NCBI GenBank assembly: GCA_028281005.1
Contig: JANQKS010000093.1
Coordinates: 1 to 52,102 of the forward strand
Source of the DNA: Pseudomonadales bacterium
GTDB lineage: Bacteria > Pseudomonadota > Gammaproteobacteria > Pseudomonadales > Azotimanducaceae
Reading direction: 5' to 3'
Length of the DNA stretch: 52,102 nt
Position 1 is the stretch's first letter, and each line of letters opens with the position of its first letter. The notes under the pieces are model-generated. The model made no database searches. It had not been told where the DNA came from and worked only from the letters and a program-made list of their open reading frames with translations. Position numbers and translations under genes: made by a program. Shown one piece after another: positions 8,964-17,584 of this stretch.

Positions 8964-10166
8964 TTGAGCATATTGGATTGGCTGCAGCACGGACTGTTAA
9001 ATTTCTCCGTCCTTCAAATCATTATTTTCACCTTGGTGGTGACACACATCACCATTGTTTCGGTCACCGTATACCTGCATCGCCATTCGGCGCACCGCGC
9101 CCTGGATTTGCATCCGGCGTTGGCCCACTTTTTCCGTTTTTGGCTGTGGATGACCACCGGTATGGGCACCCTCGAATGGACCGCCGTACACCGCAAACAC
9201 CACGCCAAGTGTGAAACCGAAGAAGACCCCCACAGCCCGGTAGTGATGGGTATCCGTGAAATCATGCTACGCGGCGTGGAGGCCTACCGCGAAGAAGCGG
9301 CAAACGAAGAGACCTTAAAAAAATATGGCCGCGGCTGCCCGGACGATTGGATGGAACGCAATGTCTACTCACGCTGGCCGATAGGCGGCATTGGCGCCAT
9401 GCTGGTGATCAATGTGGCTTTGTTCGGTGTTCTGGGTCTTACCGTGTGGGCGGTGCAGATGATTTGGATTCCATTCTGGGCCGCGGGTGTGATTAACGGC
9501 ATTGGTCACTGGTGGGGTTACCGCAACTTCGAGTGCCAGGATGCATCTCGCAACATCTCACCCTGGGGCATCATCATCGGCGGTGAAGAGTTGCACAACA
9601 ACCACCACACCTATCCTAACTCGGCCAAATTGTCGGTAAAACCGTTTGAGTTTGACATCGGCTGGGTGTGGATCCGCGTGTTTGAAAGCCTGGGTCTGGC
9701 CCATGTCATCAGTAAAGGCCCGGTTGTGGAGCGGGTGCCAGAGAAGAATGCCATCGACAAAGATGCCGCTTGGGCGCTGTTAAACGACCGTTTCCAGGTC
9801 ATGGCACGCTACTCCAAAGAAGTAGTGAAGCCGGTGATGGCACAAGAGTATGACAAAGCCGATCAAGCCACGCGTAAACTAATCAAACGTGCACGCAAAG
9901 TTTTGTGTCGTGAATCTTCCTTACTGGATGCCCGCGGCCGTGAGCGTATCAACGCGGCAGTGGCCAGCAGCGCCAACATCGCCTTGATCCATGATCTGCA
10001 TCAACAGCTGATGGACATCTGGGCCAAGCGCGGCGGCAATATGGAAGAGGTTATCCAGGCGTTAAGTGATTGGTGTAAAGAAGCCGAAGCTTCAGGCATG
10101 AAGAATCTGCGCGAATTTGCAGACACCCTAAAGTCCTACGCGACCCCTCAGCCTTCCGCGGCGTAA
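8964..10166 (+). CDS. Membrane acyl-CoA/acyl-lipid fatty acid desaturase
   Basis: A di-iron membrane desaturase that introduces a double bond in fatty acyl chains, presumably at C9 as in Pseudomonas DesB-like enzymes. All three histidine boxes are present: HRHSAH (39-44), HRKHH (76-80) and HNNHH (211-215), between hydrophobic segments. I chose the TTG at 8964 because AAGGAG lies nine bases before it; the open frame extends upstream to 8904 without a ribosome binding site. A hydrophilic C-terminal extension of about 130 residues follows the catalytic part, a feature of this proteobacterial subgroup. Temperature-dependent membrane fluidity is the likely role; no regulator gene is adjacent. Confidence 0.88.
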   Translation: MSILDWLQHGLLNFSVLQIIIFTLVVTHITIVSVTVYLHRHSAHRALDLHPALAHFFRFWLWMTTGMGTLEWTAVHRKHHAKCETEEDPHSPVVMGIREIMLRGVEAYREEAANEETLKKYGRGCPDDWMERNVYSRWPIGGIGAMLVINVALFGVLGLTVWAVQMIWIPFWAAGVINGIGHWWGYRNFECQDASRNISPWGIIIGGEELHNNHHTYPNSAKLSVKPFEFDIGWVWIRVFESLGLAHVISKGPVVERVPEKNAIDKDAAWALLNDRFQVMARYSKEVVKPVMAQEYDKADQATRKLIKRARKVLCRESSLLDARGRERINAAVASSANIALIHDLHQQLMDIWAKRGGNMEEVIQALSDWCKEAEASGMKNLREFADTLKSYATPQPSAA

Positions 10167-10203
10167 GCGTCACACAGCCGCCGCGGCAAGACCGTTTTAC
10201 TCG

Positions 10204-11898
10204 TTACATACGGTCAACTACACCGATACCTAAAAACCCCAGGCCCTGTTTCAGGGTCTGTGCGGTTTGTTGTGCCAGCACCAAACGCCGCTCCCGCACT
10301 TCACCCGTGCTGCTCAAAATGGGACAGGCTTCATAGAAGTGCGTGAAGCGCGTGGCCAGGTCAAACAAGTAGCCGCACAATAGGTGCGGCAGCCCATCCG
10401 CCGCCAATGCCTCGAGGGTGTCGTTGAACCCGGCTATCGCCACGGCGAGCAAACGCTCAGCTTCATCCACACTGACGGTCTGAGAAGGCAACGCCGCCAC
10501 GTCTATTTCACCGCGGGCAAAAATACTCTGGATGCGTGTGTAGGCGTATTGCAGGTAAGGCGCGGTATTACCTTCGAAACTGATCATTTGATCCCAATCG
10601 AAGACGTAGTCGCTGGTGCGGTTCTTCGACAGGTCAGCGTACTTCACCGCACCGATGCCGATGACTCGGCCTAATGCGGCCGCGTCGGCTTCGGCCAAAT
10701 CCGGGTTTTTCTCGATCACCAACGCGGTGGCGCGTTGCTCGGCTTCGTCCAACAGCTCAGCAAGTTTAACGACGCCGCCGCTGCGGGTTTTAAACGGTTT
10801 ACCGTCGCTGCCTAACATGGCGCCGAACGGCATGTGCTCGAGGCTGGCAGCATTGACGTTAAAACCGGCACGGTCTGCCACGGCGAAGACCTGCTTAAAG
10901 TGCAGCGCCTGGCGAGCATCGGTGAAATACAGTGCGCGGTTGGCGTTTAGCGTACCGGTACGGTATCGAATAGCCGCTAAATCAGTAGTGGCGTAAAGGT
11001 ATCCGCCGTCGGATTTTTGCACGATGACCGGCAGCACATCCCCTTTTTTGCTTTTGAACTCATCCAGAAACACACACTGGGCGCCGTCAGATTCAGTCAA
11101 CAGCTGTTTGGCTTGCAGATCTGCTATGACGTTGGGGAGGTCGTCGTTGTAGGCGCTTTCGCCTCGGATATCGGCGCTACTGAGGGTGACCCCCAGACGG
11201 TCATATATTTGTTGGCAATGGGACATGGAAATATCGATGAAGCGCTGCCACACCTCCAGCGCCGCGGGATCACCCGCCTGTAGGCCGACTACCGCTTGGC
11301 GGCTACGTTGTTGGAAGTTGTCGTCTGCATCGAATTGTTGTTTGGCGGCGCGGTAGAACTCTTCCAGGTCTGCAAGCTCAGTGGAATTTGCGCCGGTGTC
11401 CTGTAGATAGGTGAGCAGCATGCCAAACTGTGTCCCCCAGTCGCCGACGTGATTCTGGCGAATCACGCGGTGGCCTTGCCCTTCCAGCACACGCGCCACA
11501 CAGTCGCCAATGATGGTGCTGCGCAAGTGGCCAACGTGCATTTCTTTGGCGAGATTTGGTGCGGAATAGTCCACGACCACGGTGCTGGGCTGGGCGGTTT
11601 GGGCCACCACGCCAGCCTCCGCCTGTGCCAAATAGGTGGGTGCCAGGGTGATGTTCAAAAAACCGGGTCCCGCTACCTCCACGTTGCTGGCGATGTCTTG
11701 CAGATCCAAGTGTTCGAGCACTTCAATCGCCACCTCACGCGGATTAAGACCGGCGCGTTTGGCGGCCGCCATGACACCGTTGGCTTGATAATCGCCGTGT
11801 TCTGGCCGGCTGGCACTCTGCACCAGAGCGGCGCCTTCTAGATCGAGGGCTGCAAAGGCAGCCTCGATACGCTGGGTCAGGGTCTGGCGGATGTGCAT
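10204..11898 (-). CDS. argS: Arginyl-tRNA synthetase
   Basis: Class I aminoacyl-tRNA synthetase charging tRNA-Arg. The 564-residue protein has the ArgRS N-terminal Add1 domain, the class I signature HVGH at 121-124 within YSAPNLAKEMHVGHLRS, and a C-terminal DALR anticodon-binding domain. As usual in ArgRS the KMSKS lysine is replaced; the corresponding loop is KPFKTRSGG. It is convergent with the desaturase and follows the cold-shock-domain gene by 15 bases, an argS-linked pair that occurs in related gammaproteobacteria where the downstream partner is often an SPOR-domain gene instead. Confidence 0.96.
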   Translation of the reverse strand: MHIRQTLTQRIEAAFAALDLEGAALVQSASRPEHGDYQANGVMAAAKRAGLNPREVAIEVLEHLDLQDIASNVEVAGPGFLNITLAPTYLAQAEAGVVAQTAQPSTVVVDYSAPNLAKEMHVGHLRSTIIGDCVARVLEGQGHRVIRQNHVGDWGTQFGMLLTYLQDTGANSTELADLEEFYRAAKQQFDADDNFQQRSRQAVVGLQAGDPAALEVWQRFIDISMSHCQQIYDRLGVTLSSADIRGESAYNDDLPNVIADLQAKQLLTESDGAQCVFLDEFKSKKGDVLPVIVQKSDGGYLYATTDLAAIRYRTGTLNANRALYFTDARQALHFKQVFAVADRAGFNVNAASLEHMPFGAMLGSDGKPFKTRSGGVVKLAELLDEAEQRATALVIEKNPDLAEADAAALGRVIGIGAVKYADLSKNRTSDYVFDWDQMISFEGNTAPYLQYAYTRIQSIFARGEIDVAALPSQTVSVDEAERLLAVAIAGFNDTLEALAADGLPHLLCGYLFDLATRFTHFYEACPILSSTGEVRERRLVLAQQTAQTLKQGLGFLGIGVVDRM

Positions 11899-11913
11899 GG
11901 AACTGCGTCGAGC

Positions 11914-12576
11914 CTAGTCGAGCCCCTGCACATACTCAGCCTGCGCACCTTTTTCCTGGTGGGATACGACGTAGCTGACCTTTTGACCATCGCGCAACAC
12001 CGGGCGTTGACGGCTGTCGTCGTCGCGCACGATGGAACGTTGGTGCACAAAAATCTCTTCACCGTTGTCGCGGATGATGAAGCCATAACCTTTCGAGCGG
12101 TTGAACCACTTCACCGTGCCTGTTTCCGTGGGGCCTTCTGGCTTCTCGGGTTTTGCCGCGGTGGCGGTTGGCTGGTTGCCGTCTTGGCTGGGGCGCGTTT
12201 GCTCCCGATCTTTAGCGCGGTTTTGGCCCGGCTTCTGATTGCGGTTTGAAGATTTTTCACCGCGCTGGGCCTGGTTTTCTCCGCGATCCCGTGCGCCGCG
12301 GGACTTGTTATTGCGGTTGTTTTTGTTCCCACCGTCGCGGCGTTGACCCTGCTTGGCCGTGTTGCGCGACTGATTTTCAGAGCGCGGGTCTGTGCGAGCT
12401 GCACCGGCCGCCGGGGCTTGGCGCAGACGTGCGTTAAACAGTCCGTTGATGAATAACGCCGCAAAGGTAATAACCAGCAGCGCAAAGTAGCTGTTTGGAA
12501 AGAAACGCTGGGCCGTTTCCGTGACCACAGCAGCAAGCAACAATGCGCTTGCCGCAGCGATAAGCAATGTAGGCAT
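11914..12576 (-). CDS. Membrane-anchored cold-shock-domain protein
   Basis: An unusual 220-residue protein with three parts. Residues 3-18 and about 29-45 are hydrophobic and should form two membrane helices. Residues 50-150 are low-complexity, rich in Arg, Lys, Asn, Gln and Gly, and probably disordered and RNA-binding. Residues 151-220 are a cold-shock domain with VKWFN, RNP1 KGYGFI (162-167) and RNP2 IFVHQ (175-179). The expected result is a CspA-type RNA or single-stranded DNA binding domain held at the cytoplasmic face of the inner membrane. Fifteen bases separate it from argS downstream. Function is unknown beyond nucleic-acid binding. Confidence 0.85.
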   Translation of the reverse strand: MPTLLIAAASALLLAAVVTETAQRFFPNSYFALLVITFAALFINGLFNARLRQAPAAGAARTDPRSENQSRNTAKQGQRRDGGNKNNRNNKSRGARDRGENQAQRGEKSSNRNQKPGQNRAKDREQTRPSQDGNQPTATAAKPEKPEGPTETGTVKWFNRSKGYGFIIRDNGEEIFVHQRSIVRDDDSRQRPVLRDGQKVSYVVSHQEKGAQAEYVQGLD

Positions 12577-12663
12577 AATGACTCTTAAGCGTGTTAAGCG
12601 TAAAAAAAGTAAAAAGCAGTCAGGTAAAAAGCGCGGCAGTTTACCCCAAATGCAGGCGGTGGA

Positions 12664-13233
12664 TCACTCGATGCGGGTGATCTTTTGAATCACCACAGGC
12701 TCCTCTGGAACCGCCGCCATGCCGCGGCTGAGGTGCGTGTTGACCACTTCTATTTCATGCACAACTTCCATGCCGGAGATCACCCGCCCAAATACGGTGT
12801 AACCCGCTTTGTTACCGGCAGCGTCCAAATGCGGATTGTCGCGTACGTTAATGAAGAACTGAGCATTGGCGGAGTCTGGATCGGACAGGCGGGCCATGGC
12901 CACCGTGCCGAGGGTGTTTTTTACCCCATTAAATGATTCGTTTGCCACTGTCTTTTCGCGTGGCTTGTAGTCCAGTGACGGTGTGTAGCCGCCACCTTGT
13001 ATCATGAAATTGGCGATGACGCGGTGAAATACCAGGCCGTCGTAGAATGCTTCGTCGACCAGCTCTAGAAAGTTGGCCACCGTTTGTGGCGCCAGTTGCT
13101 CCAACAGTTCAATTTCGATGGCGCCGAAATCGGTCACCATGCTGACACGTGGATTGTCCGCGTGGGTGAAAGGGGCCATGGCTAAGCTGGCCACGGTCAG
13201 AATGAGGATCGGTAATTTTTTGAGTGTTTTCAT
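12664..13233 (-). CDS. Periplasmic cyclophilin-type peptidyl-prolyl cis-trans isomerase
   Basis: A 189-residue cyclophilin that would speed proline isomerisation in folding of exported proteins. A clear signal peptide occupies the first 25 residues (MKTLKKLPILILTVASLAMA followed by a THA cleavage site), placing it in the periplasm like PpiA. The cyclophilin core has FHRVIANFMIQGGG, the FFINVRDNPHLD segment in place of the common FFIN signature, and GYTVFGRVISGMEVV. It lies between pdxJ and the cold-shock-domain gene on the same strand with gaps of about 110 and 90 bases, so it may have its own promoter. Confidence 0.92.
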   Translation of the reverse strand: MKTLKKLPILILTVASLAMAPFTHADNPRVSMVTDFGAIEIELLEQLAPQTVANFLELVDEAFYDGLVFHRVIANFMIQGGGYTPSLDYKPREKTVANESFNGVKNTLGTVAMARLSDPDSANAQFFINVRDNPHLDAAGNKAGYTVFGRVISGMEVVHEIEVVNTHLSRGMAAVPEEPVVIQKITRIE

Positions 13234-13346
13234 GGTGTTGTATGTTAGTCGATTTTGTAGGTAGCGCCACTACAGGTGAACTGCTTGATGTGCCTCACGG
13301 GCCTCACGCTATTTATGCATACAGCCGGCCCTACTGAGAAAAGCGC

Positions 13347-14141
13347 TCAGCCCGAGGGGGTGGTTGCTTCCTTGGGCGCTAAAATAGCCGCATAAGCTTC
13401 TACCGCGGCAAATAGGCCGCGTTCCAACGCATCCGAGATCAGTGCGTGCCCGATAGACACCTCCGCAATCTCTTCGATGCGGGCAAACAGCGGTAGGTTG
13501 TCCAGATCCAGATCATGCCCGGCATTCACGCCCAAACCGATCTGCGTGGCGTATCTGGCGGCCGTTTCATAGCGGTTGAAACTCTCTTCGGTGGCACCAT
13601 GGTCAGCACCGTGGGCCCAGAACAGTTCCGCAAAAGGCCCGGTGTACAACTCTATGCGGTCTGCGCCGTGGGCTTTGGCCGCCTCGATCTGTTCCGGCAC
13701 AGGATCCATAAACAAGCTCACACGGGCACCCCACGCTTGGTAACGGGCAATACGCTCGGCCAGCTGCGGATCGAACGTGCTCAAATCAAAGCCATGGTCG
13801 GAGGTCAGCTGATCGTCGCTGTCCGGCACCAGGGTGGCTTGCGCCGGCCGGGTTGCTTCGATCAAGGCGTCAAAGCCGGGGTATCCGTGCGCTGTGGGGC
13901 CTGCCTCGGGATTACCCTCGATATTAAATTCGATGTGGGGGAATTCTTCGCTCAGCAAGCGGCTTAAGGCGTAAACGTCATGCGGACGTATGTGGCGCTG
14001 ATCCGGGCGCGGGTGCACAGTGATCCCGGCAGCACCGGCGCTGATGGCGGTCCGCGCGGCACCCACCACGCTAGGCCGATGGCCTTCACGCGAGTTGCGC
14101 ACAAGCGCAATTTTGTTCAGGTTGACGCTCAATACCGTCAT
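13347..14141 (-). CDS. pdxJ: Pyridoxine 5'-phosphate synthase
   Basis: PdxJ condenses 1-deoxyxylulose 5-phosphate with 3-amino-2-oxopropyl phosphate to pyridoxine 5'-phosphate, the last ring-forming step of the DXP-dependent vitamin B6 route. The 264-residue TIM barrel starts LSVNLNKIALVRNSRE and carries ITVHPRPDQRHI, the FNIEGNP segment and the C-terminal VNAGHDL loop, all family hallmarks. Typical E. coli PdxJ is about 243 residues; the extra length is a C-terminal tail. Six bases separate it from the upstream SH3-domain gene, so co-transcription is likely. In E. coli pdxJ neighbours recO instead. Confidence 0.96.
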   Translation of the reverse strand: MTVLSVNLNKIALVRNSREGHRPSVVGAARTAISAGAAGITVHPRPDQRHIRPHDVYALSRLLSEEFPHIEFNIEGNPEAGPTAHGYPGFDALIEATRPAQATLVPDSDDQLTSDHGFDLSTFDPQLAERIARYQAWGARVSLFMDPVPEQIEAAKAHGADRIELYTGPFAELFWAHGADHGATEESFNRYETAARYATQIGLGVNAGHDLDLDNLPLFARIEEIAEVSIGHALISDALERGLFAAVEAYAAILAPKEATTPSG

Positions 14142-14146
14142 GCGGG

Positions 14147-14836
14147 TTAGTTCCAGGCGCTGCGTTGGGGGCGCGACTTAATTGCCACACCGGCAATCAG
14201 GCCGAGCAGAATGAGGATACCGCCAATCATCAGCATTTGGTTTTCTGAATCGTTTTGCAGTTCGGCGTGGCTTTCGGCCAAGTCATCCAGCTCATCCTGT
14301 AGGCGCGCGTTGCTTTCTTCCAGCTTAAGATTGTTGTTGTGGGTTTCGACGGCGTCCGCGGAGATACGCTTGAGTTCCGCCAGCTCCGCCTCTAGCCGCT
14401 CGATCTGTTGCTGGTTGTTGTTATTGGCGCTGTTTTGTTGGCGCGTGGTTTGGGTCAGGTCTTGCACCTTCTTTTGCTCCGCAGCCAGGTCAGCGCGGGC
14501 GCGGCGCAACGACTCCTGCGCGGATGCCAGTTTCAGCCGTGCAATTGGCTCCGCCACCAGATATTGGCTGCGGATCCAGCCTTCGGTACCGCCGTCGGTG
14601 CGGATGCGGCTAAAACCGGACCCTTCATCAACTTCCAATACTTGCATGCGCGTGCCGCTGCTTAGTCCACGGTGCACAATGCGGTGCCCGCCGGAGGGGC
14701 CGCTACGTACCGGTACCGTGAGTTCATCTGAAATGTAGCGGGTATTTGCGCTTGCCGACGGCGCGGCCAGCGTTGTCAGCGCCAAGCTCAAGAGGCTCAA
14801 GTTGAAAGTCCAAGCGAAGTGTCGCACAAGCGTCAT
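14147..14836 (-). CDS. TIGR04211 family SH3 domain protein (YgiM-like)
   Basis: A 229-residue envelope protein. A signal peptide covers about residues 1-30 (ending ASA), followed by a bacterial SH3 domain (about 34-95: LTVPVRSGPSG to GWIRSQYLV), a coiled coil of about 95 residues rich in Gln, Glu and Leu, and a C-terminal membrane helix (LMIGGILILLGLIAGVAI, about 201-218) with a basic end. This layout, SH3 and coiled coil in the periplasm fixed by a C-terminal anchor, is that of E. coli YgiM and relatives, whose function is not established. It is tightly packed with pdxJ downstream. Confidence 0.88.
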   Translation of the reverse strand: MTLVRHFAWTFNLSLLSLALTTLAAPSASANTRYISDELTVPVRSGPSGGHRIVHRGLSSGTRMQVLEVDEGSGFSRIRTDGGTEGWIRSQYLVAEPIARLKLASAQESLRRARADLAAEQKKVQDLTQTTRQQNSANNNNQQQIERLEAELAELKRISADAVETHNNNLKLEESNARLQDELDDLAESHAELQNDSENQMLMIGGILILLGLIAGVAIKSRPQRSAWN

Positions 14837-14850
14837 AAGTTGGCGCGCTC

Positions 14851-15456
14851 CTAGTTTTTTGTTTGTGTGTTGGCAGGGTCGCTGTTATCTGCGGGTGCTT
14901 GTTGGGGGTCGGGCAAATTTTCTTCACTTAGCCAACCTTTGCTATAGAGGTAGGTGAAGGTGATGATCAAGTACAGCATGTTAAGACTCAGCAAACCGAC
15001 AAACCGGAAGGTCACCCAGGTATCCATGGAGAAGTTGTACGCCACCCACAAGTTCAGCGAACCGGCGAAGAAAAAGCCGGCGGTCCATCCATAAGTCAAC
15101 ACAAACCAGGCGGCGTCCGGCAGCTTCAATACCTGGCCGAGCATTTTCTTGATGAGATAAGTTTTGGCGAACAGGTGGCCACCGGCCAATGAGCCGGCCA
15201 ACAGCCAGTTCACGATGGTGGGTTTCCATTGAATAAACGTTTCATCGCGTAAAATGAGCGTCATGCTGCCGAGGATCATGCTGGCCCAGAAGGTCACCTT
15301 GAGTTCGTTGCCGATGGGTTTTTTCAGCAGCCAATAAGCCGCCACCTGCAGCGTCACCCCGCCCATGAGGACCGCGGTGGCCATAAATATGTCGCGGGTA
15401 ACGAAATACACCACAACAAATGCCAAGATGGCGATGTAATCGAGCAACTGTTGCAT
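14851..15456 (-). CDS. yciB: Inner membrane septation protein A / YciB
   Basis: A 201-residue polytopic membrane protein of the YciB/IspA family, linked to cell division and envelope maintenance in Shigella and E. coli. I chose the ATG at 15456 (protein begins MQQLLDYIAILAFVV), with AAGGAT 12 bases before it; the frame continues further upstream but the extension has no membrane character. Hydrophobic segments are regularly spaced, and conserved W-KPTIVNWL and FKTY-like (FAKTYLIKKML) blocks are seen. The C-terminal 25 residues are hydrophilic. It is divergent from yciO. Confidence 0.92.
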   Translation of the reverse strand: MQQLLDYIAILAFVVVYFVTRDIFMATAVLMGGVTLQVAAYWLLKKPIGNELKVTFWASMILGSMTLILRDETFIQWKPTIVNWLLAGSLAGGHLFAKTYLIKKMLGQVLKLPDAAWFVLTYGWTAGFFFAGSLNLWVAYNFSMDTWVTFRFVGLLSLNMLYLIITFTYLYSKGWLSEENLPDPQQAPADNSDPANTQTKN

Positions 15457-15623
15457 AAAAATCTGTATCCTTGCGGCCTTTTTCGGCCATTTGGCGCTGT
15501 TGGAGGCGCCTTTACCAGCGCATAAGTTGCGCTTTGGAGCCGGTGTGATCCATGCCGGCCAGACGACAGGCCGGGATGATAAAAGATTCATCGGGCAAGG
15601 TGTTAACCGGATAAGTTGTTTTC

Positions 15624-16241
15624 GTGAGCCAGCTTCTAACGATCCATCCAGACAATCCCCAGAAACGACTGCTGCAGATTGCGGCTGATGTTTTGCATCG
15701 GGGCGGGCTAGTGGTGTATCCCACGGACACCACCTACGCCCTTGGTTGCCACATTGGCGATAAGGGTGCGCTCGACAAGATCATTGCCTTGCGCCGCCTG
15801 CACAAGCACCATCATTTTACGTTGGCGTGTCGGGATTTGAGCGAGTTGGGCACCTACGCCCGGGTGGATAACGTCAACTATCGTCTGTTGAAGCGCGTCA
15901 CGCCGGGACCGTTTACCTTCATATTGCGCGCCACCAAGGAGGTGCCGAAACGTCTGGTTCACCAAAAGACCCGTACCATCGGCATACGCGTACCCGGCAA
16001 CAACATCACCCAGACGTTGTTGGAGCTGATGGGGGAGCCGATCATGACCACCACGCTGCGCATGCCGGACGCGGAGGAACCTCTGCAAGATGCGCTGGAT
16101 ATCCAAGAGTTGCTCGGCAAACAGGTGGACGTGGTGCTCGACGGTGGTTTGTGCGGAACGGAGGTCTCCACCGTGCTTGACCTAACCGGACCCCATCCGC
16201 AGGTGACCCGTCAGGGTAAGGGTGAGATCGAACATCTGTAG
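15624..16241 (+). CDS. yciO: YciO-family protein (Sua5/YrdC/YwlC domain)
   Basis: A 205-residue protein with the Sua5/TsaC fold, related to L-threonylcarbamoyladenylate synthase. The substrate-binding blocks PTDTTYALGC, LRRLHKHHHF, TPGPFTFILRAT and RVPGNNI are present. The YciO subgroup differs from TsaC in these blocks (KxR replaced by RLHKHH), and its own substrate is unsettled. Start GTG. In Pseudomonas-like genomes a PHP-domain phosphoesterase usually stands between yciB and yciO; here only 167 bases separate them. Confidence 0.88.
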   Translation: MSQLLTIHPDNPQKRLLQIAADVLHRGGLVVYPTDTTYALGCHIGDKGALDKIIALRRLHKHHHFTLACRDLSELGTYARVDNVNYRLLKRVTPGPFTFILRATKEVPKRLVHQKTRTIGIRVPGNNITQTLLELMGEPIMTTTLRMPDAEEPLQDALDIQELLGKQVDVVLDGGLCGTEVSTVLDLTGPHPQVTRQGKGEIEHL

Positions 16242-16290
16242 GCACCGGCGTATGGTTAGGCGATGGATCAACGGCGCGTGATTTGATGCT

Positions 16291-16319
16291 TTGGGGATGA
16301 TGCCCCTGGCCCGTATAAT
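16291..16319 (+). promoter_or_regulatory. Predicted sigma70 promoter of trpS
   Basis: TTGGGG (16291-16296), a 17-base spacer and a perfect TATAAT (16314-16319) precede the TTG start at 16349. Transcription would begin near 16326, giving a leader of about 23 bases that carries AAAGG. This supports 16349 rather than the more upstream in-frame TTG at 16322, which would fall on or before the start of the transcript. Confidence 0.65.
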
Positions 16320-16348
16320 GGTTGTATCTTGTTTATAAAGGCGCTCGC

Positions 16349-17563
16349 TTGAGCAGTAACGATTCCAACCAGAGAGTACTCTCTGGCATGCGCCCGACCG
16401 GTCGCTTACACCTTGGCCATTTGCATGGCGTATTGAAAAACTGGGTACAGCTGCAGCACGAGTATGAGTGCTTCTTTTTTGTTGCGGACTATCACGCCCT
16501 CACCACCCAATACGAAGAGTCGGAAAATATCGAACAGTTCACCTACGATACGGTGGTGGATTGGCTGGCCGCGGGTGTGAATCCGAATACCGCCACGGTA
16601 TTTGTGCAGAGCCGGGTGCCTGAACACACCGAACTGCATCTGATGTTGTCCATGATCACGCCGGTGAGTTGGTTGGAGCGCGTGCCCAGCTACAAAGACC
16701 AGCAGCAGAAGCTGAATGACAAAGACCTCTCCACCTACGGATTCTTAGGCTACCCGCTGTTGCAGGCGGCAGACATCCTGATGTACCGCGCGGGATGGGT
16801 GCCGGTGGGTGCGGATCAGGTTGCCCACGTCGAGCTTACGCGCGAGGTAGCGCGGCGTTTCAACCACATCTATGGTCGCGAGCCGGGATTTGAGAGTCAG
16901 GCGGAAGCGGCGATAAAAAAAATGAGCAAAAAGGCCGCGCGGCTGTATGGCAACCTGCGCAAAGAATATCTGGAGAAAGGTGATGCTGAGGCGCTGGAGC
17001 GTGCCCGTGCGCTGTTAGGAGAGCAGCAAAATCTTTCCATTGGCGACCGCGAGCGGCTGTTTGGTTATCTGGAAGGCGGTGGTCGCATCATCTTGCCGGA
17101 GCCACAGTCTCTATTGACCCCCACTGCCAAATTGCCGGGTTTGGACGGCGAAAAGATGTCCAAGTCATACAACAACTTTATTTCGCTGCGTGAAGACCCA
17201 GGCAGCGTCAGTGAAAAAATCCGCACCATGCAGACAGATCCGGCGCGTGTGCGCCGCAAAGATCCTGGTGAGCCGGCCAATTGCCCGGTGTTTGCCCTGC
17301 ACGAAGTGTACTCGGATGACAAAATCCAACAGTGGGCGACGGAAGGTTGCCGTAGCGCTGGCATTGGCTGTGTAGACTGTAAAAAACCCCTCACCGACGC
17401 CATCAACAAAGAGCAGGCAGTGTACCGTCAGCGGGCTGAACAGTTTGAAGAAGACCCGGATCTGGTCCACGCTATTCTGCAGGAAGGGTCGGACAAGGCG
17501 CGCGCGGTTGCGCGCGAGACCATGGAAGATGTAAAAGAAGCCGTGGGTATTTCACATCGCTAG
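16349..17563 (+). CDS. trpS: Tryptophanyl-tRNA synthetase
   Basis: Class I synthetase charging tRNA-Trp. The HIGH-type signature is HLGH (residues 21-24) and KMSKS lies at about 269-273. At 404 residues it is longer than the E. coli enzyme (334); the extra length is an insertion of about 60 residues before the KMSKS loop, running from AIKKMSKKAARLYGN to LEGGGRIILPEPQ, a feature shared by a group of proteobacterial TrpRS. A CVDC pair near the C-terminus is notable. Start TTG 16349 is chosen from AAAGG eight bases upstream and the predicted promoter. It precedes scpA by about 20 bases, so trpS, scpA, scpB and rluB may form one operon. Confidence 0.95.
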   Translation: MSSNDSNQRVLSGMRPTGRLHLGHLHGVLKNWVQLQHEYECFFFVADYHALTTQYEESENIEQFTYDTVVDWLAAGVNPNTATVFVQSRVPEHTELHLMLSMITPVSWLERVPSYKDQQQKLNDKDLSTYGFLGYPLLQAADILMYRAGWVPVGADQVAHVELTREVARRFNHIYGREPGFESQAEAAIKKMSKKAARLYGNLRKEYLEKGDAEALERARALLGEQQNLSIGDRERLFGYLEGGGRIILPEPQSLLTPTAKLPGLDGEKMSKSYNNFISLREDPGSVSEKIRTMQTDPARVRRKDPGEPANCPVFALHEVYSDDKIQQWATEGCRSAGIGCVDCKKPLTDAINKEQAVYRQRAEQFEEDPDLVHAILQEGSDKARAVARETMEDVKEAVGISHR

Positions 17564-17584
17564 ATTCACGCTAGGCCAACAGAC

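Noticed and set aside
15512-15623. Possible C-terminal fragment of a minus-strand gene between yciB and yciO
   Set aside because: The frame runs into yciO antisense and the residues match nothing I recognise.
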